Source: Nitrospirota bacterium (lineage in GTDB: Bacteria > Nitrospirota > Thermodesulfovibrionia > Thermodesulfovibrionales > UBA1546). From it: a stretch of 6,262 bases of DNA. A model generated the notes under the pieces. That model saw only the letters and a list, made by a program, of their open reading frames with translations, was not told the origin of the DNA and did no database searches. The stretch covers positions 1-6,262 of the forward strand of contig SCSY01000292.1 in the NCBI GenBank assembly GCA_004298625.1. Direction: 5' to 3'. Below are positions 1-4,905 of the stretch, one piece after another (positions within the stretch are counted from its first letter, which is position 1; each line of letters starts with the position of its first letter). The position numbers and the translations under genes were made by a program.

Positions 1-2
1 TA

Positions 3-89
3 AAGCCATTAGCAGAGATTGCACCTGATAAAAAACATCCGGTTACGGGAAAAACCGTAAGAGAAATGGCAGCGAATTTACGACAATAA
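3..89 (+). CDS. folK: C-terminal end of HPPK (FolK), partial at window edge
   Basis: An open frame enters from the left edge and encodes 28 residues ending in TAA. The peptide begins KPLAEIAPDKKHPVTGKT and closes VREMAANLRQ. The PLAEIAPD-x-x-HPV-x-GKT pattern is the typical C-terminal end of 2-amino-4-hydroxy-6-hydroxymethyldihydropteridine diphosphokinase. That cytoplasmic enzyme transfers pyrophosphate from ATP to the pterin in folate synthesis. The catalytic and ATP-binding parts lie outside the window, so the call rests on this tail alone. The gene's 3' end also overlaps the possible -35 box of the following antitoxin gene. Confidence 0.72.
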   Translation, partial: KPLAEIAPDKKHPVTGKTVREMAANLRQ

Positions 90-104
90 TATTTATGTTA
101 TAAT
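77..104 (+). promoter_or_regulatory. Candidate sigma-70 promoter of the first antitoxin gene
   Basis: TTTACG at 77-82 (4 of 6 to consensus) and a perfect TATAAT at 99-104 are separated by 16 bases. The start codon lies 26 bases downstream. Ribosome binding is offered by AGAGG at 116-120 or AGGTGA at 122-127 just before ATG 131. The -35 box lies inside the end of folK, so the antitoxin need not depend on read-through from folK. Confidence 0.5.
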
Positions 105-130
105 TGAAAAAAAATAGAGGCAGGTGAAAT

Positions 131-367
131 ATGGGAGCGACTTTAACGATAAAAGGTAATTTAGCCCAGAGACTTGAACCCTTAGCTAAAACCACGCATA
201 CGTCAAAATCTTCTTTAGCAACTCAAGCCCTTGAGGAGTTTCTTACAGTTCAGGAATGGCATATACAGGCTATAAAGGAAGGAATTTCAGCAGCAGACAA
301 GGGAGATGTTGTAAGCCATAAGGAGGCTCTTACTGAATTGAAAAAGTGGGGCAAGAGTGCATCTTGA
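131..367 (+). CDS. Ribbon-helix-helix (CopG/ParD-like) antitoxin, orphaned
   Basis: This 78-residue protein has the layout of a type II antitoxin. Residues 1-45 fit a ribbon-helix-helix DNA-binding domain: a short beta strand (GATLTIKGNL), then helices with the TSKSSLATQALEEFL pattern. Such domains dimerise and repress their own promoter. Residues 46-78 form an acidic and basic tail ending in KKWGKSAS, the part that would grip the toxin. In this family the next gene is a RelE/ParE toxin starting at or before the antitoxin stop. Here only a 5' toxin stub remains (357-404), so the antitoxin appears to be an orphan, though probably still able to bind DNA. Its C-terminal 24 residues align without gaps to the antitoxin at 1739-1930 (11 of 24 identical). 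The start is supported by AGGTGA/AGAGG upstream. Confidence 0.82.
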   Translation: MGATLTIKGNLAQRLEPLAKTTHTSKSSLATQALEEFLTVQEWHIQAIKEGISAADKGDVVSHKEALTELKKWGKSAS

Positions 368-954
368 ATGGACACGCCCTGCGCGCCATCTTTCTGATAT
401 TCGCCTTTGCCATTGCTTCATTCCCTCTCCAGATTAATTCCCTTGCATCAGCCGGAGAGTTGAATCGCCCTTCGCAGTGGGCAGTTCCAATGAAAGTGCA
501 GGGAGTAGGCAATCTGCACAAAATAAATGACAGCCTCTACAGGAGCGCACAGCCGACTGAAGGAGGCATGAAAAATCTTGAAAAGATGGGCATAAAAACC
601 ATAATAAACCTCCGCGCCTTTCATTCTGACAAGGACAAACTTAAAGGGACTGGTCTGTTAAACAATGCATTAAGCGTAAAAACCTGGCATATCGAAGACG
701 AGGACGTAATCAAGGTCTTAAAAATCATAAGCAAAAAAGAAAACGGCCCCTTTCTCATCCACTGCCAGCACGGCGCTGACAGAACAGGGATTATGTCGGC
801 AATGTACCGGATTGTTGTGCAGGGGTGGTCAAAGGATGAGGCCATTAAGGAAATGGTTGACGGTGGTTACGGGTTTCATTCTGTCTGGTCGAATATAATT
901 GAATACGTGAAATATGTGGATGTAGAAAAAATCAAACAGGGAATAGCAAAATAA
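346..954 (+). CDS. Exported HCX5R (dual-specificity/tyrosine-type) phosphatase
   Basis: The 202-residue product carries the cysteine-phosphatase signature HCQHGADRT at residues 139-147, with nucleophile Cys140 and phosphate-binding Arg146. YRSAQP (65-70) and the strand TIINLR (85-90) upstream are typical of small bacterial DSP/PTP-like phosphatases. Residues 12-36 form a hydrophobic stretch ending ASA-GE, which suggests a signal peptide and a periplasmic location. The substrate cannot be read from sequence. The start is uncertain: GTG 346 lies 20 bases past a GGAGG, while TTG 364 overlaps the antitoxin TGA and would give 196 residues with a shorter n-region. Both lie within DNA that also encodes the antitoxin end and the toxin stub, so the original start was probably lost and the present leader is a by-product of a rearrangement. 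The gene converges on hisH. Confidence 0.82.
   Translation: MGQECILNGHALRAIFLIFAFAIASFPLQINSLASAGELNRPSQWAVPMKVQGVGNLHKINDSLYRSAQPTEGGMKNLEKMGIKTIINLRAFHSDKDKLKGTGLLNNALSVKTWHIEDEDVIKVLKIISKKENGPFLIHCQHGADRTGIMSAMYRIVVQGWSKDEAIKEMVDGGYGFHSVWSNIIEYVKYVDVEKIKQGIAK
357..437 (+). pseudogene. Truncated ParE/RelE-type toxin remnant
   Basis: Starting at GTG 357, inside the antitoxin's last codons, a frame reads VHLEWTRPARHLSDIR up to base 404. This is how ParE-family toxins usually begin: a strand with an L-x-W-T motif, then a helix of the type AL-x-D-L-x-x-I. The intact toxin in this window begins comparably (VRVSWTIQALDDLDAI). After base 404 the frame loses all resemblance and stops at TAA 435-437, giving only 26 codons instead of about 90-100. 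I see no continuation of the toxin in the other two frames, because the DNA from about 400 on codes for the phosphatase. The simplest reading is a deletion or insertion that removed most of the toxin gene and joined its 5' end to the phosphatase gene. No nuclease-type or gyrase-poisoning activity would remain. Confidence 0.65.
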
Positions 955-969
955 ACAACACTTCAATAA

Positions 970-1584
970 TTAGGCCTTCCTTACAAAATCTCCGTACCCC
1001 TTCAATATCTTCAACCCTAACTCCTGGCTCTTTTCCGGGTGGAACTGCGTTGCAAAGATATTATCCTTCCAGACCATTGCGGTAAAATTAACCCCATAGT
1101 CTGTAGTGCCCGCAATTATATCCTTATCCTCAGGAACAACATAAAAGGAGTGCACAAAATAGAAATATGACTTATCATCTATCCCGTTAAATATCGGCGG
1201 CTTCTTTTTTATATCAAGCGTATTCCAGCCCATGTGCGGGACTTTTAACTCCATCTTTGGAAATCTCACAACCTTGCCTTTAAATATATTCAATCCCCTG
1301 CATACTCCAAACTCCTCTGATTCCGTGAATAAGACCTGAAGCCCGAGGCAGATGCCGAGAAACGGCTTACCCTTCCCTATAGCCCTTATAATCGCCTCTG
1401 TGAGCTTCATGTCGGTAAGATTCTTTATGCAGTCCATGAAAGCGCCGACGCCGGGAAGAACGACTCCATCGGCATTGTCTATTGATGCTGTATCGGCAAC
1501 GATCCGCGCATCAACACCGACTTTTTGGAAGCCCTTCTCGACGCTTCTTAAGTTTCCCATCCCGTAATCAACAATTGCGATCAT
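970..1584 (-). CDS. hisH: Imidazole glycerol phosphate synthase glutaminase subunit HisH
   Basis: This 204-residue protein is a complete class I glutamine amidotransferase. It opens with IAIVDYGMGN, carries PGVGAF at 44-49 (oxyanion region), the nucleophile elbow GICLG with Cys79, and FHPEKS with His182 and Glu184 completing the triad. HMGWN (117-121) and HSFYV (145-149) are HisH-specific landmarks. It hydrolyses glutamine and channels ammonia to HisF, which forms imidazole glycerol phosphate and AICAR in histidine synthesis, in the cytoplasm. HisF is not in the window: the neighbour upstream on this strand is a divergent toxin-antitoxin pair, so hisH stands apart from a his operon at least at its 5' side. 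The start ATG (1582-1584) has no Shine-Dalgarno sequence, whereas a TTGACA box sits 29 bases upstream. Confidence 0.96.
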   Translation of the reverse strand: MIAIVDYGMGNLRSVEKGFQKVGVDARIVADTASIDNADGVVLPGVGAFMDCIKNLTDMKLTEAIIRAIGKGKPFLGICLGLQVLFTESEEFGVCRGLNIFKGKVVRFPKMELKVPHMGWNTLDIKKKPPIFNGIDDKSYFYFVHSFYVVPEDKDIIAGTTDYGVNFTAMVWKDNIFATQFHPEKSQELGLKILKGYGDFVRKA

Positions 1585-1591
1585 AGTTTAA

Positions 1592-1619
1592 ATTAATGTT
1601 TTAGCCGGTAATTTGTCAA
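1592..1619 (-). promoter_or_regulatory. Candidate hisH promoter with near-leaderless transcript
   Basis: On the minus strand a perfect TTGACA (1614-1619) and ATTAAT (1592-1597, 4 of 6 to TATAAT) are 16 bases apart. Transcription would start about at 1585, immediately before the hisH ATG. The lack of any GGAGG-like sequence before that ATG fits a leaderless or very short-leader message. The -35 box is embedded in an 11-base dyad, ATTTGTCAAAT (1611-1621). Confidence 0.45.
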
Positions 1620-1683
1620 ATAGATGAGAAACTAAAACCGCACGCGATGACAACTTTTAGAGTTTTTGGGGCAGTCTTAAAAA

Positions 1684-1711
1684 TTGAGATAAGAAGCTGT
1701 TTCATGATAAT
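1684..1711 (+). promoter_or_regulatory. Candidate promoter of the toxin-antitoxin operon
   Basis: TTGAGA (1684-1689, 5 of 6) and GATAAT (1706-1711, 5 of 6) are separated by 16 bases. The antitoxin start is 27 bases downstream, leaving room for the ribosome binding site AAAGGGGG at 1725-1732, six bases before ATG 1739. This is divergent from the hisH promoter, with about 65 bases between the two -35 boxes. Confidence 0.55.
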
Positions 1712-1738
1712 ATGTAATTAGTTGAAAGGGGGTTTTAT

Positions 1739-1930
1739 ATGCCTAATGTTTCTGTAAAAGAAAAGGTGTTAAAAGCCGTGCAAGAGCTTCCGTCTGATGT
1801 AACCTTTGAGGATACAATTGAAAAACTATATTTTCTTTATAAGGTAGAAAGGGGACTTCAACAGGCTGATTCAGGGCAAAAAATATCGCATGAAGAAGCA
1901 AAGCTACGCATGAAAAAATGGTTAGAGTAA
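1739..1930 (+). CDS. Antitoxin of a type II RelE/ParE toxin-antitoxin pair
   Basis: A 63-residue protein encoded directly before, and overlapping, a ParE-type toxin gene. The N-terminal half (residues 1-35, SVKEKVLKAVQELPSDVTFEDTIEKLY by pattern) is predicted helical and has no recognisable ribbon-helix-helix or AbrB strand. It resembles the short antitoxins in which a helical N-terminus stands in for a classic DNA-binding fold. Residues 38-61 carry ADSGQKISHEEA and end in KKW, the probable toxin-wrapping tail, and align with residues 50-73 of the antitoxin at 131-367. A strong SD (AAAGGGGG, 1725-1732) ahead of the antitoxin, and no SD of its own for the toxin, agrees with the usual excess of antitoxin synthesis. 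The protein would neutralise the toxin by direct binding in the cytoplasm. Confidence 0.82.
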   Translation: MPNVSVKEKVLKAVQELPSDVTFEDTIEKLYFLYKVERGLQQADSGQKISHEEAKLRMKKWLE

Positions 1931-2223
1931 GCTGGACCATTCAGGCACTCGATGACCTCGATGCTATATGTGAGTTCATTGCCCGTGATGTTCCAAGATA
2001 TGCTCAAGTTTTTGCATTGAAAATTTTTGAGGCAGCAGACAGGCTTGAAAGCTTTCCATTGTCAGGCCGAATGGTTCCGGAAATAGGAAAAAAGGAAATA
2101 AGAGAAATTATATTCGGGGATTACAGAATTGTTTATCGCGTGTTAAAAGACGAGGTTGAAATAATCACCGTCCATCATGGAGCAAAACTCCTTGATCCGC
2201 AAAAAATAATAACTTCGGATTAA
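1918..2223 (+). CDS. RelE/ParE-family toxin
   Basis: This 101-residue basic protein has the full ParE/RelE fold pattern. It opens with the beta strand VRVSWTI, then two helices (residues about 9-45, ALDDLDAICEFIARD and the AQVFALKIFEAADRLESFP helix), then SGRMVPEI, and the C-terminal sheet with IREIIFGDYRIVYRV and VEIITVHHGAKLL. The pattern P-x-SGRMVPE followed by RE-(I/L)-x-x-x-(D/N)-YRIVYR is a hallmark of ParE-like members, many of which poison gyrase, while RelE members cut mRNA on the ribosome. The sequence does not decide which. ATG 1918 lies 13 bases inside the antitoxin gene, implying translational coupling. Length is normal, so unlike the toxin stub at 357 this copy looks intact. No terminator hairpin is visible in the following 100 bases. 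Confidence 0.9.
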   Translation: MVRVSWTIQALDDLDAICEFIARDVPRYAQVFALKIFEAADRLESFPLSGRMVPEIGKKEIREIIFGDYRIVYRVLKDEVEIITVHHGAKLLDPQKIITSD

Positions 2224-2323
2224 ACAAAAAACCATGCGACAGAGACCACAGGGCATCAAAAAGGCATACGGGAAAAAGTAAAACAGACAGTTATTTTCGC
2301 AGCGACATCAAATGTCTTAACTT

Positions 2324-3478
2324 ATGAATCCACTTCAACAAAAAATAATCCGGAGAATAAAAAAAGAAGGCCCGATCACATTCAGAACCTTCATGGAAAT
2401 GGCTCTATACGAACCTGAATTCGGATATTACATGTCTAAAGATATAAAGATCGGCAGGGAAGGAGATTTCTATACGAGTTCTCACATGCATCCGGTATTC
2501 GGTGTGATGATCGGAAAGCAGATAGAGGAGATGTGGGAGATAATGGGAAAACCCTCTGCCTTTCAAATTGTCGAGATGGGCTCAGGTGCAGGATATTTAT
2601 GCAAGGATATTCTTGATTATTATAAAGGGTTCAAGGGGTTGAGGGGTCAAGGGGTTGAGGAAGAAAAAAACATATTCAAATACATCCAATATATAATCAT
2701 TGAGCTTAATCCGGCAATGAGGGAACAGCAAAAAAAACTTTTAGCTGATTATTCAGACAAAATAAGGTGGGTCGCTTCCCTTAAAGAGCTAAATAATATA
2801 AGAGGCTGTATTCTTTCAAATGAACTCCTCGATGCATTCCCTGTTCATCTTATAGAGATGGAAGATGAGATTAAAGAGGTATTTGTTAGTGCAGACGGGG
2901 AGGCATTAAAAGAGATAAAAGAAAAACCAGCCACAAGCGAGATTTCAGATTACATCAAAGAGTTTTCTATTGAGCTTACAAAACACTACAGGACAGAGAT
3001 AAACCTTGATATTAAGAAATGGCTTAACGCGGTCAATACTGCCTTAACAGAAGGTTTTATCCTGACAATAGACTACGGCTATCCTTCTCATGATTATTAC
3101 GACGAGGACAGAAACAGGGGCGCCCTGCTCTGTTATCATAAACATCAGATAGTTGAAGACCCATATCAAAACATCGGCGAGCAGGATATAACAGCTCATG
3201 TCAATTTTTCATCCCTCAAGAAATGTGGTGAAGAATTAGGGATAAAAACACTCGGTTTTTGCCGGCAAGGGACCTTTCTCATGTCTTTGGGTATAGACGA
3301 GGAAATCGCAAACATCCATAAAAACTCTGCTGATTATCTGTTTGAAGTTGCAAGGATCAAGAAATTAATTCTGCCCGGGACAATGGGAGAAACGCATAAG
3401 GTAATGATACAATACAAAGGCAATGGGGAACCAAGACTCAGAGGCTTCTCAATGAAAAATCAGATGAAAACCCTATAG
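2324..3478 (+). CDS. MidA/NDUFAF7-family SAM-dependent methyltransferase
   Basis: A 384-residue protein of the class I methyltransferase family that includes mitochondrial NDUFAF7/MidA, which methylates an arginine of a complex I subunit. Landmarks in order are: the N-terminal ITFRTFMEMALYEPEFGYY segment (18-36), GDFYTS (48-52), motif I EMGSGAG (84-90, SAM binding), YIIIELNP (123-130), SNELLDAFP (165-173), LTIDYGYP (247-254) and DITAHVNF (288-295). Length is usual for the family. The bacterial target is unknown, and no complex I genes are in view. ATG 2324 is the earliest possible start because an in-frame TAA lies at 2318-2320; no clear SD precedes it. A tandem repeat adds or replaces residues 102-112 in the loop after motif I. 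The 3' end overlaps the convergent gene by 6 bases. Confidence 0.92.
   Translation: MNPLQQKIIRRIKKEGPITFRTFMEMALYEPEFGYYMSKDIKIGREGDFYTSSHMHPVFGVMIGKQIEEMWEIMGKPSAFQIVEMGSGAGYLCKDILDYYKGFKGLRGQGVEEEKNIFKYIQYIIIELNPAMREQQKKLLADYSDKIRWVASLKELNNIRGCILSNELLDAFPVHLIEMEDEIKEVFVSADGEALKEIKEKPATSEISDYIKEFSIELTKHYRTEINLDIKKWLNAVNTALTEGFILTIDYGYPSHDYYDEDRNRGALLCYHKHQIVEDPYQNIGEQDITAHVNFSSLKKCGEELGIKTLGFCRQGTFLMSLGIDEEIANIHKNSADYLFEVARIKKLILPGTMGETHKVMIQYKGNGEPRLRGFSMKNQMKTL
2627..2659 (+). repeat. 33-base tandem repeat inside the methyltransferase gene
   Basis: Four units follow one another: GGGTTCAAG, GGGTTGAG, GGGTCAAG, GGGTTGAG (9+8+8+8 bases). The first base is also the first base of codon 102, and the block ends on a codon boundary, encoding GFKGLRGQGVE. 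Its G-rich composition contrasts with the A-rich flanking codons. Since the unit is 8 bases, gain or loss of a single unit would shift the frame. Confidence 0.8.
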
Positions 3479-4228
3479 ATACTTCCGCAACCTTTCGATG
3501 CTTTTCCTTACATCCTCTGCATTATGCGCCTCAAGCGTATAAATACAGTTTTTATTTTCAAGCAAACTGAAAAACTTATCAAAATCAAATGTCCCTTCGC
3601 CGATTGGAAGATGCTGATCGGAAGTCCTGTTGTTATCGTGCAGATGAAGCTCGATTATGTATGGATTCAGTGCCTCCATCCAATCTTCAAGTTTTACTTT
3701 AGAAAATAGGTTTAAGTGTCCAGTATCAAAGCAAATTCCTAAGTTTTTAGAAGACATCTCCTGCATCAATAATTTAAGGTTTGCCGGCTCATCCTCAAAG
3801 ATGTTTTCGATCGCAATCTTAACACCTCCATCGTCGGCTCTTTTAACCAATGGCCTCCATGTCTCAAGACTTGCATCAAGCCATAAATCAGGCCGCAGGG
3901 AATACTTCCATTTTTCATATCCGGAATGAAAGACAACCGCCTTCACTTTAAGAGCTTCTGCAATGTTCAAGACATGGGAAAACCTTTCGATTGTCACGGC
4001 CCTAACCTTTGAATCAATTGCGCCGGGAGACAAGTCCATAAAAGGAGCGTGAATCGTAAGCAGAGGGTTGTAATCAAGCTTTTCTCTCAAGGAAGCCAGA
4101 TCTTGCCTGCTTATGGAATCAAGGGTCTTTGAACTGAAGTAGATCTCAAGATTAAATCTTTGTTCTCTGATGAATGAAAGATGGGAATCTATCTTTTCGT
4201 AAGGAATATGTACATGGAAATCCGCCAC
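3473..4228 (-). CDS. Sugar-phosphate isomerase/epimerase-like TIM-barrel protein
   Basis: A 251-residue protein of the xylose isomerase-like / AP-endonuclease 2 (endonuclease IV-like) TIM-barrel superfamily. The metal-ligand type residues fall in order at strand ends: TIHAPF with His60, VVFHSGY with His101, IAIENIF with Glu141, CFDTGH with Asp168 and His171, ELHLHDN with His195/His197/Asp198, PIGEG with Glu211, and TLEAH with Glu233. Such proteins bind divalent metal and act on sugars, inositols or, in endonuclease IV, abasic DNA. The short length and the HLHDN/PIGEG pair favour an isomerase/epimerase-like member over the nuclease, but the substrate is unknown. The start is GTG (4226-4228), sharing its G with the TAG of the upstream FmdB-like gene, so the two are probably translationally coupled. 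The stop overlaps the convergent methyltransferase gene. Confidence 0.87.
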   Translation of the reverse strand: MADFHVHIPYEKIDSHLSFIREQRFNLEIYFSSKTLDSISRQDLASLREKLDYNPLLTIHAPFMDLSPGAIDSKVRAVTIERFSHVLNIAEALKVKAVVFHSGYEKWKYSLRPDLWLDASLETWRPLVKRADDGGVKIAIENIFEDEPANLKLLMQEMSSKNLGICFDTGHLNLFSKVKLEDWMEALNPYIIELHLHDNNRTSDQHLPIGEGTFDFDKFFSLLENKNCIYTLEAHNAEDVRKSIERLRKYL

Positions 4229-4524
4229 TATGCCTTGGCTGCCGCCTCTGTCCCAGTCTCTGTCTTGGTCTCTGTTTTAGCTTCCGGCTTGGTCTCGGTT
4301 TTTTTATCTTCCTTTTTCCCGGACTCTATCACGGCCTTGTTGGCTCCGGATGCATAATCCGTCTTATACCATCCCGTGCCCTTAAGGACAAACGAGGTAT
4401 TTGAAATAAGCTTTTTCAATTTTCCCCCGCATTTAGGGCATAGCGTCAATGGCTCGTCAGCAAACTTCTGAATCTTTTCGTGTACCTCTCCGCAACTCAG
4501 ACATTCATACTCATATATCGGCAT
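4228..4524 (-). CDS. FmdB-type zinc ribbon protein
   Basis: A 98-residue protein with the canonical FmdB/CxxC_CxxC_SSSS regulatory zinc-ribbon domain. It begins MPIYEYECLSCG and has two CxxC knuckles, Cys8/Cys11 and Cys29/Cys32, which would hold one zinc ion, followed by KLKKLISNTSFVLKGTGWYKTDY. The family is widespread and named from a putative regulator of formamidase; its actual function is poorly known. The C-terminal 30 residues are a low-complexity Lys/Glu/Thr tail (KTETKPEAKTETKTET type), probably disordered. I chose ATG 4522-4524 because GGAGG (4533-4537) lies 8 bases before it and because the family starts with MPIYEY; a longer frame from 4557 would add MVKFFWPEVLN and put this SD inside the gene. 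It is the first gene of a two-gene unit with the TIM-barrel gene. Confidence 0.88.
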   Translation of the reverse strand: MPIYEYECLSCGEVHEKIQKFADEPLTLCPKCGGKLKKLISNTSFVLKGTGWYKTDYASGANKAVIESGKKEDKKTETKPEAKTETKTETGTEAAAKA

Positions 4525-4532
4525 ATTTAAAA

Positions 4533-4537
4533 CCTCC
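4533..4537 (-). promoter_or_regulatory. Ribosome binding site fixing the fmdB-like start
   Basis: A GGAGG on the minus strand lies 8 bases before ATG 4524. It excludes the longer reading frame from 4557 as the natural start, since the SD would then be internal. Confidence 0.8.
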
Positions 4538-4550
4538 GGCCAAAAAAACT

Positions 4551-4574
4551 TAACCAAATATTATAACCAAATAT
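4551..4574. repeat. Two 11-base direct repeats overlapping the fmdB-like promoter
   Basis: TAACCAAATAT occurs exactly at 4551-4561 and again at 4564-4574, a 13-base period (minus strand ATATTTGGTTA). The copies flank and overlap the -10 box, so they could be an operator, or just AT-rich duplication. Confidence 0.5.
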
Positions 4575-4589
4575 CATAGCTTAGGTCAA
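4560..4589 (-). promoter_or_regulatory. Candidate promoter of the FmdB-like / TIM-barrel unit
   Basis: On the minus strand TTGACC (4584-4589, 5 of 6) and a perfect TATAAT (4560-4565) are 18 bases apart. The start codon is 35 bases downstream with a good SD in between. It is divergent from the tRNA promoter: the two -35 boxes form a GTCAA/TTGAC inverted pair with 9 bases between them, counting from box to box less the shared edges. Confidence 0.6.
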
Positions 4590-4595
4590 TTGAGC

Positions 4596-4625
4596 TTGAC
4601 TTTATACGAGAAGGATTTTTATTAT
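4596..4625 (+). promoter_or_regulatory. Candidate promoter of tRNA-Pro
   Basis: TTGACT (4596-4601, 5 of 6) and TATTAT (4620-4625, 5 of 6) are 18 bases apart. Initiation would fall at about 4632, only a base or so before the mature 5' end at 4633, so the 5' leader to be removed by RNase P would be very short. Confidence 0.5.
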
Positions 4626-4632
4626 TCATAAT

Positions 4633-4709
4633 CGGGGCGTAGCGCAGTTTGGTAGCGCACACGGTTCGGGACCGTGGGGTCGAAGGTTCAAATCCTTTCG
4701 CCCCGACCA
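4633..4709 (+). tRNA. tRNA-Pro (anticodon CGG)
   Basis: A complete 77-base cloverleaf. The acceptor stem is CGGGGCG with CGCCCCG, the D arm GCGC with GCGC around AGTTTGGTA, and the anticodon stem CACGG with CCGTG enclosing loop TTCGGGA, giving anticodon CGG (reads CCG). The variable region is GGGTC. The T arm GAAGG with CCTTT (one G-U pair) encloses TTCAAAT. The discriminator base is A and the terminal CCA is encoded. A 5' C1-G72 pair fits proline tRNAs. No clear terminator follows, and foreign-looking DNA begins right after the CCA. Confidence 0.96.
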
Positions 4710-4710
4710 A

Positions 4711-4836
4711 GAAAATGGCTGGGTAATGGTCTACGGCGGCTTCTGGTTCGAAGCGCGCAAGGCAAAACCTAAACTACTATTAATATTAAACGGACAAATC
4801 AAAAGCGAACAATTTGCTCCAGGCGACGCGGTGTAA
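4711..4836 (+). pseudogene. Short orphan reading frame after tRNA-Pro, probable gene-end remnant
   Basis: A frame open from 4711 to TAA 4834-4836 encodes 41 residues (ENGWVMVYGGFWFEARKA... then a hydrophobic LLLILNG strand, ending FAPGDAV). With ATG 4726 as start it would be 36 residues, but there is no SD. The mix of aromatic, basic and strand-like segments looks more like the C-terminal end of a larger protein than random translation, and the frame begins within two bases of the tRNA's CCA. I do not recognise the family. It could be a scrap left by an integration event at the tRNA, or chance. Confidence 0.3.
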
Positions 4837-4870
4837 ACGCGTTTTGGTTTCACTTCTGTCTTTTCCCTGC

Positions 4871-4893
4871 GCGCCTGAGCAGGGTCGTTATGC
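4871..4893 (+). other. attC right-half-like sequence (cassette left boundary?)
   Basis: The stretch reads GCGCCTGAGCAGGGTC then GTTATGC (4887-4893). Integron attC sites typically end in a G-C-T-GA-type L' box, a short spacer and the core R' site GTTRRRY; GTTATGC is a tolerated variant. The matching left half (R'' GCATAAC) is not found upstream in the preceding 100 bases, so this is at most a partial site. Confidence 0.35.
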
Positions 4894-4905
4894 AGATGAA
4901 GCAAG

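Noticed and set aside
621..845. Minus-strand frame of 74 codons inside the phosphatase gene
   Set aside because: It lies opposite the catalytic HCX5R coding region, has no RBS and no family resemblance.
2224..2323. Possible small RNA or terminator between the toxin and methyltransferase genes
   Set aside because: I saw no convincing stem-loop with a T-run and no strong promoter in these 100 bases.
2627..2659. Possible CRISPR or G-quadruplex array
   Set aside because: The repeats are contiguous 8-9 base units without spacers, and G-runs are separated by loops in coding DNA; a simple tandem repeat explains them.
3524..3929. Two plus-strand frames opposite the TIM-barrel gene
   Set aside because: They are antisense to well-conserved metal-binding motifs, overlap one another and have no start signals.
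4174..4404. Plus-strand frame of 76 codons opposite the FmdB-like gene
   Set aside because: It is the mirror of the KTET-rich tail and the start of the TIM-barrel gene; its Leu/Cys/Phe-rich product is a composition artefact.
4525..4557. Longer FmdB-like protein starting with MVKFFWPEVLN
   Set aside because: It would place the GGAGG SD inside the gene, and the family starts at MPIYEYEC; the promoter distance also fits the shorter start.
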